Shown here: piece by piece, positions 1-5,900 of the stretch
Position numbering within the stretch: position 1 is the first letter of the stretch
How the letters are laid out: every line of letters starts with the position of its first letter
From: Gemmatimonadota bacterium
GTDB lineage: Bacteria > Gemmatimonadota > Gemmatimonadetes > Longimicrobiales > Longimicrobiaceae
Reading direction: 5' to 3'
Assembly: GCA_019348265.1 (NCBI GenBank)
Contig: JAHWJV010000115.1
Span: 1-9,135, forward strand
DNA: 9,135 nt
Notes under the pieces: generated by a model
The model's database searches: none
Told to the model about the DNA's origin: nothing
What the model saw: the letters and a program-made list of their open reading frames with translations, nothing else
Position numbers and translations under genes: made by a program

Positions 1-2
1 CG

Positions 3-377
3 TCACCGGACACGTTCTCGCTCCAGGTGGAGATCGCAGAAAATCCCCGCCAGCGGCGGCAGGGGCTGTCACGACGCGCTGAGCTTCCCGCGAACGAAGG
101 GATGATCTTCCTTTTCACCCAGGAGCAGCCTGCCGGAACGTCTTTCTGGATGTACGGCACCAGCATCCCTCTGAGTATCGCCTTTCTCGATCACGCATGG
201 GTGATCCGAGAGATCCGCCATTTGCGTCCCTGCCGGAGCCCCCTCCCTCTCCTGTGCCCCACGTACCGTTCCGGGTCTCCGTTTTCCGCGGCCCTGGAGG
301 TGAGCCAGGGCTACTTCGAACGCCGTGGAATCGAGGTAGGCGCGCGGGTCCTTCTGCGGCGCGAGCCTCCCCACTGA
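3..377 (+). CDS. DUF192 family protein, 5' end outside window
   Basis: The product resembles the DUF192 family (COG1430), small exported or periplasmic proteins of unknown biochemical function. Numbered from the GTG at 27, the family hallmarks appear in order: RQGLSRR (residues 11-17), GMIFLF (25-30), the core FWMYGTSIPLSIAFLD (40-55), then a Cys pair (69 and 77) before the ALEV..GYFERRGIEVGARV tail. The frame stays open from 27 back to the left edge and encodes PDTFSLQ just before the family core. GTG 27 has no ribosome binding site, and family members usually carry an N-terminal signal segment, so the true start is most likely outside the window. The spacing around the second Cys (PLPLLCPTYRSG) is slightly longer than the usual pattern. 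The stop is TGA at 375-377. The fold assignment is firm; the cellular role is not known. Confidence 0.85.
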   Translation, partial: SPDTFSLQVEIAENPRQRRQGLSRRAELPANEGMIFLFTQEQPAGTSFWMYGTSIPLSIAFLDHAWVIREIRHLRPCRSPLPLLCPTYRSGSPFSAALEVSQGYFERRGIEVGARVLLRREPPH

Positions 378-413
378 CCAGAGCGACCGGCCCTTCCGCC
401 GTCAACCGCGCAG

Positions 414-968
414 ATGCTCCGGGCCGGCCGACCTGCGCGTTTCCTCTACGTCGCCGCGGCGGACGAAACCGGGCGCCGGCGACGCCTAGATAACGGTCGG
501 ATGGGCTCCGCTTCTCCCCGAGCGGCGGCCGAGTCGGCGCAGCGGGCCCTGCTGAACACCCTGCTGGCCGAGCATGGCATCCACGACTTCGTGCTCTGGT
601 ACTACACGCAGATGGCGCTCGGCTTCACGCGGCACCTGCTCCCCCGGGCCACCGTGTACGAAGTGATGGACGAGCTGTCGCTCTTTCGGCTCGCTCCGCC
701 CAGGCTGCTGGAGCGGGAGGAAGAGCTTTATCAACGGGCGGCCAGGCCGGAGAACGCGGATCTGTATCGCAGATACAAGCTGCTCGCCGACGCGACGGAT
801 GGCGTTCACTTCGTAGGCAGGCTGGCCACCTACAAGTACTACAACATGGACCAGGTGGTGGGGCAGGCGCTATCGACCTATGCTCGCATCCGCGGAACGA
901 AGCGGCCCGGCGCCTACGGGAGCCGGGCGCTGGCGATGGCTACCGGCACGGCGCGGGCGGGCGACTAG
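414..968 (+). pseudogene. Chimeric remnant: glycosyltransferase piece fused to UDP-galactopyranose mutase C-terminus
   Basis: This 184-residue frame joins pieces of two enzymes. Residues ~41-108 resemble the middle of a GT1/GT4-type glycosyltransferase often encoded beside glf (FVLWYYTQMAL, then VYEVMDELSLFR and LLEREEELYQRA). Residues ~110-161 match the extreme C-terminus of UDP-galactopyranose mutase (RPENADLYRRY, then GRLATYKYYNMDQVV, the conserved UDP-Galf/FAD-contacting end). Intact Glf is roughly 370-390 residues, so the FAD-binding N-terminus and most of the substrate domain are missing. The glycosyltransferase likewise lacks its nucleotide-sugar domain. The join falls near nt 738-745 and stays in frame. 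ATG 501 is an alternative start; residues 1-40 look non-homologous. I infer a deletion between neighbouring glycosyltransferase and glf genes. Neither activity should remain. An assembly join cannot be excluded. Confidence 0.65.
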
Positions 969-1179
969 CGACGGGAAAGTGACGCCGCTCGGGATCCGTC
1001 CGTCAGAAACGGAGCACGGTCCCGAAGAAGGGCCCGTGCGAGTGAGGGCGTTCGGTGGGACGGTGCCCGTCCGTCCGTACTTCACGTAGCGCCGCGAGTA
1101 ATGCCGGATCGGCGCCTCTGAGTGGAACCAGGATTCCTGGGCTGCGTTGCCCCCCTTCCTTCGCGGCCGGCCTCGCCGC
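969..1179. other. Convergent intergenic spacer with inverted repeats
   Basis: This is the space between the + strand chimeric ORF and the - strand ferritin-like gene, which converge here. No convincing gene is seen. It contains two GC-rich hairpins (1014-1039 and 1058-1072) and a 13-base dyad CCAGGA-T-TCCTGG at 1128-1140. None is followed by a clear T-run on either strand. They may serve as bidirectional transcription-end structures. Confidence 0.4.
1014..1039. terminator. Possible hairpin terminator between convergent genes
   Basis: GCACGG (1014-1019) pairs with CCGTGC (1034-1039). After one T/C mismatch, CCC (1021-1023) pairs with GGG (1030-1032) across a GAAGAA loop. A second stem, GGACGG/CCGTCC with a TGC loop, follows at 1058-1072. 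The position between convergent genes suits a terminator. There is no T-run, so a classical intrinsic terminator is not proven. Confidence 0.3.
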
Positions 1180-2703
1180 TCACTCGGTCTTCCAGGGCGC
1201 GTCCTGTGACGCCATCACTTCGTCGTTCAGCGGGGCCGGAGTGAGGCCGATCGCGGTCTCGCAGAACGCCGTCCACCAGGGACGGTGCTTCTCCTCGCCC
1301 TCCTCGGCCTGCCGCCGTCGACGCGCTTCCATCACCCTCCCGAAGGCTTCCTCGCCCAGGCGCTCGGCCTCCTTGCGCGACCCGAGTGCCTCGACGATGT
1401 GGCGGCCGATGTGCACGTGCAACACCTCGTCCGCCCAATCGAAGTCCTGGAAGACGACCGCCAGTGGGTTGCCGTCCTCGTTGGCGACGTCGTACTCGTA
1501 GCCCTTGCCGGTGGTACGGGGCATCAGCCCCTGCTCGATCCAGTACAGCGCCGCGTGCGCCTCGTCGGGCGTGGCGAGGGTGTTGAGCCCGTTGGAGAAG
1601 CCGACGTTGAGCGGCACCTGCGTCCAGTCGATGCCGTGCGCCACCAGCCAGGCCTCGCCGAGCATCGAGTGGCGCGCCTCGTCCCACACCTGCCGCGCCA
1701 TGTCCGCCGTGTAGACCCACTGCTTCGGCTTTCCCGCCTTCTTCGCCTGCTCGCGCGTCTTCCAGATGATGGGCGCCATCATCTCCGGCACGTCCATCTC
1801 CAGAAGGCGCTTGCAGATCAGCGCCAGCATCCGCTCCTTCACCGGGCGCTCGCGCTGGGCATAGACCCAGTGCGGCGGGAACTCGTTGTTGTCGCTCTCG
1901 AGCCGCGAGTCCCGGCGTGGGATCCAGTCGACCTGCAGCGTCGGCTCGGCGGTGGCACGCGACGCGGGGAGCTGCTCCTCCGAACTCCGCTCGGTTCCGA
2001 GCAGCCCGCCCGCCGCGGCGAGGTAAGCGCGGAGGTGGGCTTCCCAGGCGGAGACGCGGGCTTTCTCCTCGTCGCTCGCGGTCGACAGCAGCGACTCGAG
2101 CGCCTGCTCGCCCCACTCGATCATCTCCTCCTCCTCGAGGACAATGAAGCGGAGGATGCGACGGGTCGGCTGGTCGGCCAGCGGGTTGATCGCCACCTGG
2201 TGAACGCGATAGGCGTCGAGCAGCGCCGGCTTGATGACCCGGTAGACGGCGGTGAGCACCTCCAGGGTGTCACGCGAGCGGAGCGCTTCCTGGAGGAACG
2301 CCTCCAGGCCCGGGTCAGGGACCTGCTCGAAGCGGTGCGGCGGGTGGCGCAGCTCCGCCACCCGCTCGCGGACCCATTTCGCGTGCTCCGCGTCAAGCCA
2401 GAGATGCAGCGAGAAGGCGCCCTTGACCTCCCACTCCGGCGTGGAGTTGAGCCGCGTCAGGAAGAGATCCGTCAGGCGCGTCTCCACCCAGTTGTGGCGC
2501 TTCAGCAGTGCCACCGTCTCCGTCACGTCGAGCCCGGGCCGCGCGGCGTCGGCGTAACTGCAAACACCCCCCAGCTCCGGCACCGGGCTCTCCGGGTTCC
2601 CGAGCCGGCGATGGAGCGGGCTCACCGCTGCCGCGCCATTCCCTGTCCAGTTCTGCTCGGCAGAGCGCCCGCGCGGGCGATCGCGCTTCGATTGTACGGC
2701 CAT
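1180..2703 (-). CDS. Two-domain ferritin-like (putative di-iron) protein, family not recognised
   Basis: This 507-residue, mostly helical, soluble protein has no visible signal peptide or membrane segment. I do not recognise its family by name. The C-terminal half carries two ExxH motifs typical of ferritin-like di-iron carboxylate folds: E342-x-x-H345 (in WDEARHSMLGE) and E426-x-x-H429 (in DWADEVLHVHIGRH, with extra His at 431 and 435). Possible partner carboxylates are E289/E302 and E390. The N-terminal half has comparable helices (LWLDAEHAKWVRE at 101-113; the acidic LEEEEMIEWGEQ at 189-200) but no second ExxH, so it may be a degenerate copy or a partner-binding domain. The ATG at 2703 was chosen because GGAGAG lies about 7 nt upstream. 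The same frame stays open to 3348, but that stretch is only the shadow of the esterase gene. It is the last gene of the dehydrogenase-esterase operon, 23 nt after the esterase stop. An oxygenase or oxidase role is inference. Confidence 0.7.
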   Translation of the reverse strand: MAVQSKRDRPRGRSAEQNWTGNGAAAVSPLHRRLGNPESPVPELGGVCSYADAARPGLDVTETVALLKRHNWVETRLTDLFLTRLNSTPEWEVKGAFSLHLWLDAEHAKWVRERVAELRHPPHRFEQVPDPGLEAFLQEALRSRDTLEVLTAVYRVIKPALLDAYRVHQVAINPLADQPTRRILRFIVLEEEEMIEWGEQALESLLSTASDEEKARVSAWEAHLRAYLAAAGGLLGTERSSEEQLPASRATAEPTLQVDWIPRRDSRLESDNNEFPPHWVYAQRERPVKERMLALICKRLLEMDVPEMMAPIIWKTREQAKKAGKPKQWVYTADMARQVWDEARHSMLGEAWLVAHGIDWTQVPLNVGFSNGLNTLATPDEAHAALYWIEQGLMPRTTGKGYEYDVANEDGNPLAVVFQDFDWADEVLHVHIGRHIVEALGSRKEAERLGEEAFGRVMEARRRRQAEEGEEKHRPWWTAFCETAIGLTPAPLNDEVMASQDAPWKTE

Positions 2704-2726
2704 GGGTATGCTCTCCGGATGGCGCG

Positions 2727-3563
2727 TCAGCGATGCTCGCCCGACGCGATCTGGTGGAAGAACCGCAGGGTGTCCGCGAGATGGTCGCTCCAGTAGCTCC
2801 ACTCGTGGGCGCCCGGAAACTCCTCGTAGCGATGCTCGATCCCCGCGCTCGTGAGCGCCGTGTGCAGCGCCCGATTGTGCTCGATCAACTGGTCGCCGGC
2901 ACCGCAGTCGAAGCGCAGCGGAGGGAGCCTTTCCCGGGTCCGCAGGATCGTCTCCAGCACGCTGCGATCTTCCAGTGGAACGTCGTACTTCTCCAGCGGG
3001 TCCGACACGAACTGGCCCATCTGCTGGAAATCCGTGATGGACGAGTGCCCGGATATCCCCGCGAACCGGTCCGGGTACTTCGCGCCGAGCCGCAGCGCGC
3101 CGAACCCGCCCATCGAGAGCCCGGCGACGAACAGCGCCGGCCAGCGCTCGGGGCGGCCGAGCACCTGCGCAGCCGCGGCGGGCACCTCCTCGACGATCCA
3201 CCGCTCGAAGTCGTGCTCCGCGTGCGTAACATAGCCGCTCCCATCGCCCCACAGGCCGTCCGAGGGCATGGCCAGGACCGCGGGGCCGATCTCTCCTCCG
3301 GCGTGCATTCGAGAGGCCGTTCGGTGGGCGCCGCCCTGCAGGGCCCACGACCAGTGGCTGCCGTACACACCGTGCAGCAGGATCACCAGCGGCGCGCCAT
3401 CCGTATTCCCCACGGGAGCCAGCGTCAGGTCGGCGCGCCCGCGCAGCGCCGCCCCGCGCACCGTGACGAAGCGCAGCCCGGCCAGCTCCAGCGCGGGGTC
3501 CGACACGCCGATGGTGCGGAAGCTGACGCCGGCGGCCGTCTCTTCGCCCACAGGGGTGCTCAC
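2727..3563 (-). CDS. Alpha/beta-hydrolase esterase (esterase D / tributyrin esterase-like)
   Basis: This 278-residue serine hydrolase of the esterase D/putative esterase type has a complete apparent catalytic set. The oxyanion-hole region is LLHGVYGSHWSW (62-73), the nucleophile Ser150 sits in GLSMGGFGALRL, the acid is probably Asp224 in CGAGDQLIEHN, and the base is His253 in GAHEWSYW. Length and motif spacing are normal. No signal peptide is visible, so it is probably cytoplasmic. The start is GTG 3563, whose last two bases begin the TGA stop of the upstream dehydrogenase (GTGA, 4-nt overlap), indicating translational coupling. The frame extends further upstream, but only as a shadow of the dehydrogenase. 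Pairing with a zinc alcohol dehydrogenase recalls formaldehyde detoxification (S-formylglutathione hydrolase). However, MPSDGLWGDGSGYV is not the usual motif of that enzyme, so the substrate stays open. Confidence 0.85.
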   Translation of the reverse strand: MSTPVGEETAAGVSFRTIGVSDPALELAGLRFVTVRGAALRGRADLTLAPVGNTDGAPLVILLHGVYGSHWSWALQGGAHRTASRMHAGGEIGPAVLAMPSDGLWGDGSGYVTHAEHDFERWIVEEVPAAAAQVLGRPERWPALFVAGLSMGGFGALRLGAKYPDRFAGISGHSSITDFQQMGQFVSDPLEKYDVPLEDRSVLETILRTRERLPPLRFDCGAGDQLIEHNRALHTALTSAGIEHRYEEFPGAHEWSYWSDHLADTLRFFHQIASGEHR

Positions 3564-4666
3564 GGGCTCAGAAGGACCACGCCCTTGGCGTTGCGCCCGT
3601 GGTGCAGATCGTCGAAGGCGCGGCCGAGCTCGTCGAGGGAGTAGGTCTGCGTCACCAGCTCGTCCAGCAAGAGGTCGCCTTTCTCGTACAGCCGGAAGAT
3701 GCGCGGGAAATCGACCGTCGGGTTGCACTTCCCGTAGAGCGGGTTGAGATAGCTCTTGTCCCACTCGAAGAGGCGCATGTCGATGGTGATCTCCTGCTCG
3801 ATCCCGCTGATCTGCACCGCGGTGCCGCCGTGCCGCACCATCGCGAGCGGAGCGGCACCGAGCTCCGGGACCGCGGTGCACTCGAAGGCGTAGTCGGCGC
3901 CCCGCCCCTGCGTCAGCTGGCGAATCTCGCTGGCCGCGCTGGCGAGATCCCGGTCGTCGGGCGCGCTCCGGACCGTGTGCGTCGCGCCGAAGCGCCGCGC
4001 CATCTCGAAGCGAGACGACTGGCGGTCGACGGCGATGATGGTCGCCGCGCCCGCGATTCGCGCGCCCTGCACGACATTGAGCCCGACACCGCCGACCCCG
4101 ATCACCACCACCGAGCTTCCCGGCTGCACCTTCGCCGCGTTCACCACCGAGCCGTACCCGGTCATCACCCCGCAACCTACGATGCAGGCGGCCGCGAAAG
4201 AGATCTCCGCCTCGATCGGGACCACCGCCTCCCGCCGCACCAGCGCGTGCGTGCACATGGCGCCGAGGTTGAACGAGCGGCGGATCGGCTCCCCACGTCG
4301 GAGCGTCCCCTGCGGGTGCGCATGCCCCGACCAAGGCCGCGAGCGGATCACCGGGGAGTTCGTCTCGCACAGCGCGTGGTTCCCGGCCGCGCACTGGAAG
4401 CAGACGCCGCAGGAGATCGCCCAGTTCAGCAGCACCCGGTCACCCGGCTGGACGTGCGTCACCTCCGAGCCGACCTGCAGCACCACGCCGGCGCCCTCGT
4501 GGCCGAGGACGAGCGGCTCACCCCAGGAGAGGGAGTCCCAGTCGGTGTGGCAGATCCCCGCCGCGCGCACCTCCACCAGCACCTCGTCCGGGCGCGGCTC
4601 GCCGACCTCGATCTCCTCGATCGAGAAGCTGCCCGTTCCGTCGGTGACCGCGGCCGGTGCTCTCAA
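3560..4666 (-). CDS. Zinc-dependent alcohol dehydrogenase (MDR superfamily, class III/NDMA-dependent-like)
   Basis: This 368-residue medium-chain dehydrogenase should oxidise an alcohol or a hemithioacetal-like adduct with NAD. Catalytic zinc ligands are Cys39 (AGICHTDWD), the His56-Glu57 pair (LGHEGAG) and Cys165 (VGCGVMTGYG). Structural zinc ligands are Cys86, 89, 92 and 100. The Rossmann motif GVGGVG (190-195) is followed by Asp214 (IAVD), which favours NAD over NADP. The insert around 105-135 and the NLGAMCTHALV stretch place it near class III and NDMA-dependent alcohol dehydrogenases rather than simple short forms. The start is the TTG at 4666. It fits the family N-terminus (MRAPAAV) and is the only reasonable start, since the upstream frame lacks ATG or GTG, but no good ribosome site precedes it. 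It is the first gene of a three-gene operon, overlapping the esterase start by 4 nt. The physiological substrate is unknown. Confidence 0.9.
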   Translation of the reverse strand: MRAPAAVTDGTGSFSIEEIEVGEPRPDEVLVEVRAAGICHTDWDSLSWGEPLVLGHEGAGVVLQVGSEVTHVQPGDRVLLNWAISCGVCFQCAAGNHALCETNSPVIRSRPWSGHAHPQGTLRRGEPIRRSFNLGAMCTHALVRREAVVPIEAEISFAAACIVGCGVMTGYGSVVNAAKVQPGSSVVVIGVGGVGLNVVQGARIAGAATIIAVDRQSSRFEMARRFGATHTVRSAPDDRDLASAASEIRQLTQGRGADYAFECTAVPELGAAPLAMVRHGGTAVQISGIEQEITIDMRLFEWDKSYLNPLYGKCNPTVDFPRIFRLYEKGDLLLDELVTQTYSLDELGRAFDDLHHGRNAKGVVLLSP

Positions 4667-4709
4667 GGGTGGACGGGTCGGAGTGGAATAGCTCCGTAGC
4701 GAGCTCCAC

Positions 4710-4742
4710 CTAATAGCTGGAGTGCTACGACGGGCCGGTCAA
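4710..4742 (-). promoter_or_regulatory. Weak promoter candidate and leader repeats for the dehydrogenase operon
   Basis: On the - strand, TTGACC (4742-4737) resembles a -35 box and TATTAG (4715-4710) a -10 box. The spacer is 21 nt, longer than the usual 16-19. The patch is AT-rich for this DNA and lies just upstream of the TTG start. On the + strand the 7-mer AATAGCT occurs at 4687-4693 and again at 4712-4718, and CTCCA/TGGAG forms an inverted pair (4704-4708 and 4718-4722). These could be operator half-sites. The evidence is pattern only. Confidence 0.22.
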
Positions 4743-4847
4743 GGGTCAGCGGGGCGTGGCGGCCTTTTATCTCGGCACTTCGGAGGGCCGCCGCTCCCGC
4801 TCCGACCCCCAGCGGCTTCCGGAGCGCCTGGCCGGAGGACGTCACCC

Positions 4848-4976
4848 GTGTATGGCCCGGGTCCGGAATTCTGGAGCAACCCGGTGCAGGACTGGCGCAT
4901 CGCGGGCGGTAGGCTCGAGGTGGTGAACGGCGGCGCCGACCGCAACGTCCACCTCCTGACGCACCAGGTAGGAGAC
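4848..4976 (+). pseudogene. Remnant of a PhoD-like alkaline phosphatase family gene
   Basis: In + frame, nt 4848-4976 encode about 43 residues including FWSNPVQDWRIAGGRLEVV and DRNVHLLTHQVGD. These resemble the N-terminal region of secreted PhoD-like metallophosphatases of environmental bacteria, where a W.NP..DWR....GRLE stretch and a (N)VHLLTH stretch precede the catalytic domain. This recognition is from memory of the pattern and is moderate only. Both sides are unrelated in sequence. There is no signal peptide upstream, and the match stops after VGD, about where a strand-rich domain should begin. No metal-binding phosphatase motifs are present in any frame nearby. I read it as a fragment left by deletion, pointing opposite to the genes around it. 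It could instead be chance coding in GC-rich DNA. Confidence 0.4.
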
Positions 4977-5141
4977 GCGGCGCTCGGGTTCCGCAGCGCG
5001 GGCCGGGAATCGCGATGGTCAACTCCGACAACGGGATCACTAACCTGCACGTCCCCAGCGACGTGATCGTCGACGCCTGGAGCTGGCCAGGTCGTAGGGG
5101 CCGGTGCCCATGGTGCCGTCCCGGCCGGCCATCCGGGCCAT
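4977..5141. other. Rest of the 475-base gap: no recognisable gene
   Basis: Between the phosphatase-like fragment and the mtgA stop I see no intact gene. A second + strand frame at ~5006-5095 encodes a protein-like stretch (GIAMVNSDNGITNLHVPSD) less biased than its surroundings. It may be another decayed piece, either from the same gene after a frameshift or from a different one, and I cannot assign it. GGTGCC is repeated directly at 5103-5108 and 5112-5117, next to a GGCCGGCC palindrome at 5123-5130. No terminator with a T-run is visible downstream of mtgA. Confidence 0.35.
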
Positions 5142-5900
5142 CTACCACCCTCTGCTGTTCATGCGCCTCAAGATCGACGCCCGGTACTCCGGGGTGTTGT
5201 CCGGCGTTCGCCTGAGCGGCCCCGGGAGCAGCGCGGCGAGTCCGGCCGCCTGCGTTCGCGTCAGGTCGGCTGCATCCCTGTCGTAGTGATGCTCCGCGGC
5301 GGCTTCGATCCCGAAGACGCCGGGGCCCCACTCGACCTGGTTCAGGTAGAGCTCCATGATCCTGTTCTTGCCCAGGATCAGCTCCGCCGCCGGAGTGAGC
5401 GTCAGGTCGTAGACCTTGCGGATCGGGTTGCGGTGTGTGGTCCCGAAGAGGTTCTTCATCAGCTGCTGGGTGATGGTCGACGCTCCGCGGATGCGGCCGC
5501 TCTCCCTCGCGGCGCTCCACATCTCGGCGAAGTCGAAGCCCCAGTGATTCCAGAACTTACCGTCTTCCGCTGCGGCGACCGCGCGCGGTACGTGGCGCGG
5601 CAGCTCGTCGAGCGCCACGTGCTCTCGCTTCTTCGTGTACTCCCGCCCGCTTACGAGCGCCTCGACCCGGCGCTGGATCTGCACCCCCGTGGTGGGTGGC
5701 TGGACGAAGCGATACGCGACCAGGAGGAGGACGCAGAAGACGTAGTATCCCACGAGGAGCACGAGCACGGCCCGGATCAGTCTGCGCACAGGGGCCTGGG
5801 GTGCCCTGCCCGTTTCGACGCGTACCCCGAGCGGCTCCTGCGGCCCGAGGTCGTCCGCCTCCGGTCGGTCCGGGCTGGGGCCGCTCCAGATCCGCTTCAC
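5142..5900 (-). CDS. mtgA: Monofunctional biosynthetic peptidoglycan transglycosylase (GT51)
   Basis: This 252-residue enzyme polymerises lipid II into glycan strands on the periplasmic face of the inner membrane and has no transpeptidase domain. After a ~40-residue cytoplasmic N-terminus, one membrane helix (about 41-63) anchors it. The GT51 motifs follow: AAAEDGKFWNHWGFD (109-123, catalytic Glu112), RGASTITQQLMKNLF (138-152), RKVYDLTLTPAAELILGKNRI (161-181), ELYLNQVEWGPGVFGIEAAA (183-202) and LTRTQAAGLAALLPGP (213-228). The length matches typical MtgA (~240 residues) and the C-terminus is normal, so the gene is intact. The start is GTG 5900, with GGGAG about 6 nt upstream. It overlaps the TGA of the preceding ligase gene by 4 nt (GTGA), suggesting translational coupling. 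Its presence supports a Gram-negative-type envelope. Confidence 0.93.
   Translation of the reverse strand: MKRIWSGPSPDRPEADDLGPQEPLGVRVETGRAPQAPVRRLIRAVLVLLVGYYVFCVLLLVAYRFVQPPTTGVQIQRRVEALVSGREYTKKREHVALDELPRHVPRAVAAAEDGKFWNHWGFDFAEMWSAARESGRIRGASTITQQLMKNLFGTTHRNPIRKVYDLTLTPAAELILGKNRIMELYLNQVEWGPGVFGIEAAAEHHYDRDAADLTRTQAAGLAALLPGPLRRTPDNTPEYRASILRRMNSRGW

Noticed and set aside
1285..2796. 503-residue + strand ORF opposite the ferritin-like gene.
   Set aside because: It is Arg/Leu-rich with no motif. The - strand frame has coherent helices and ExxH motifs.
2704..3348. Upstream extension of the ferritin-like frame to 3348 (722 residues in all).
   Set aside because: This stretch is antiparallel-free shadow of the esterase gene in another frame and has shuffled Arg/Ala/Gly composition. 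ATG 2703 has a good ribosome site and starts after the esterase stop.
3564..4394. Upstream extension of the esterase frame, which could suggest a 555-residue fusion.
   Set aside because: The extension lies entirely within the dehydrogenase in another frame and shows no domain. GTG 3563 overlaps the dehydrogenase stop in a classic GTGA junction.
2727..4666. Firm assignment of the dehydrogenase and esterase as FrmA/FrmB formaldehyde detoxification.
   Set aside because: The pairing is suggestive, but the esterase lacks the usual S-formylglutathione hydrolase motif around its oxyanion and aromatic region, and the dehydrogenase subclass cannot be fixed by eye. It is kept as a hypothesis only.
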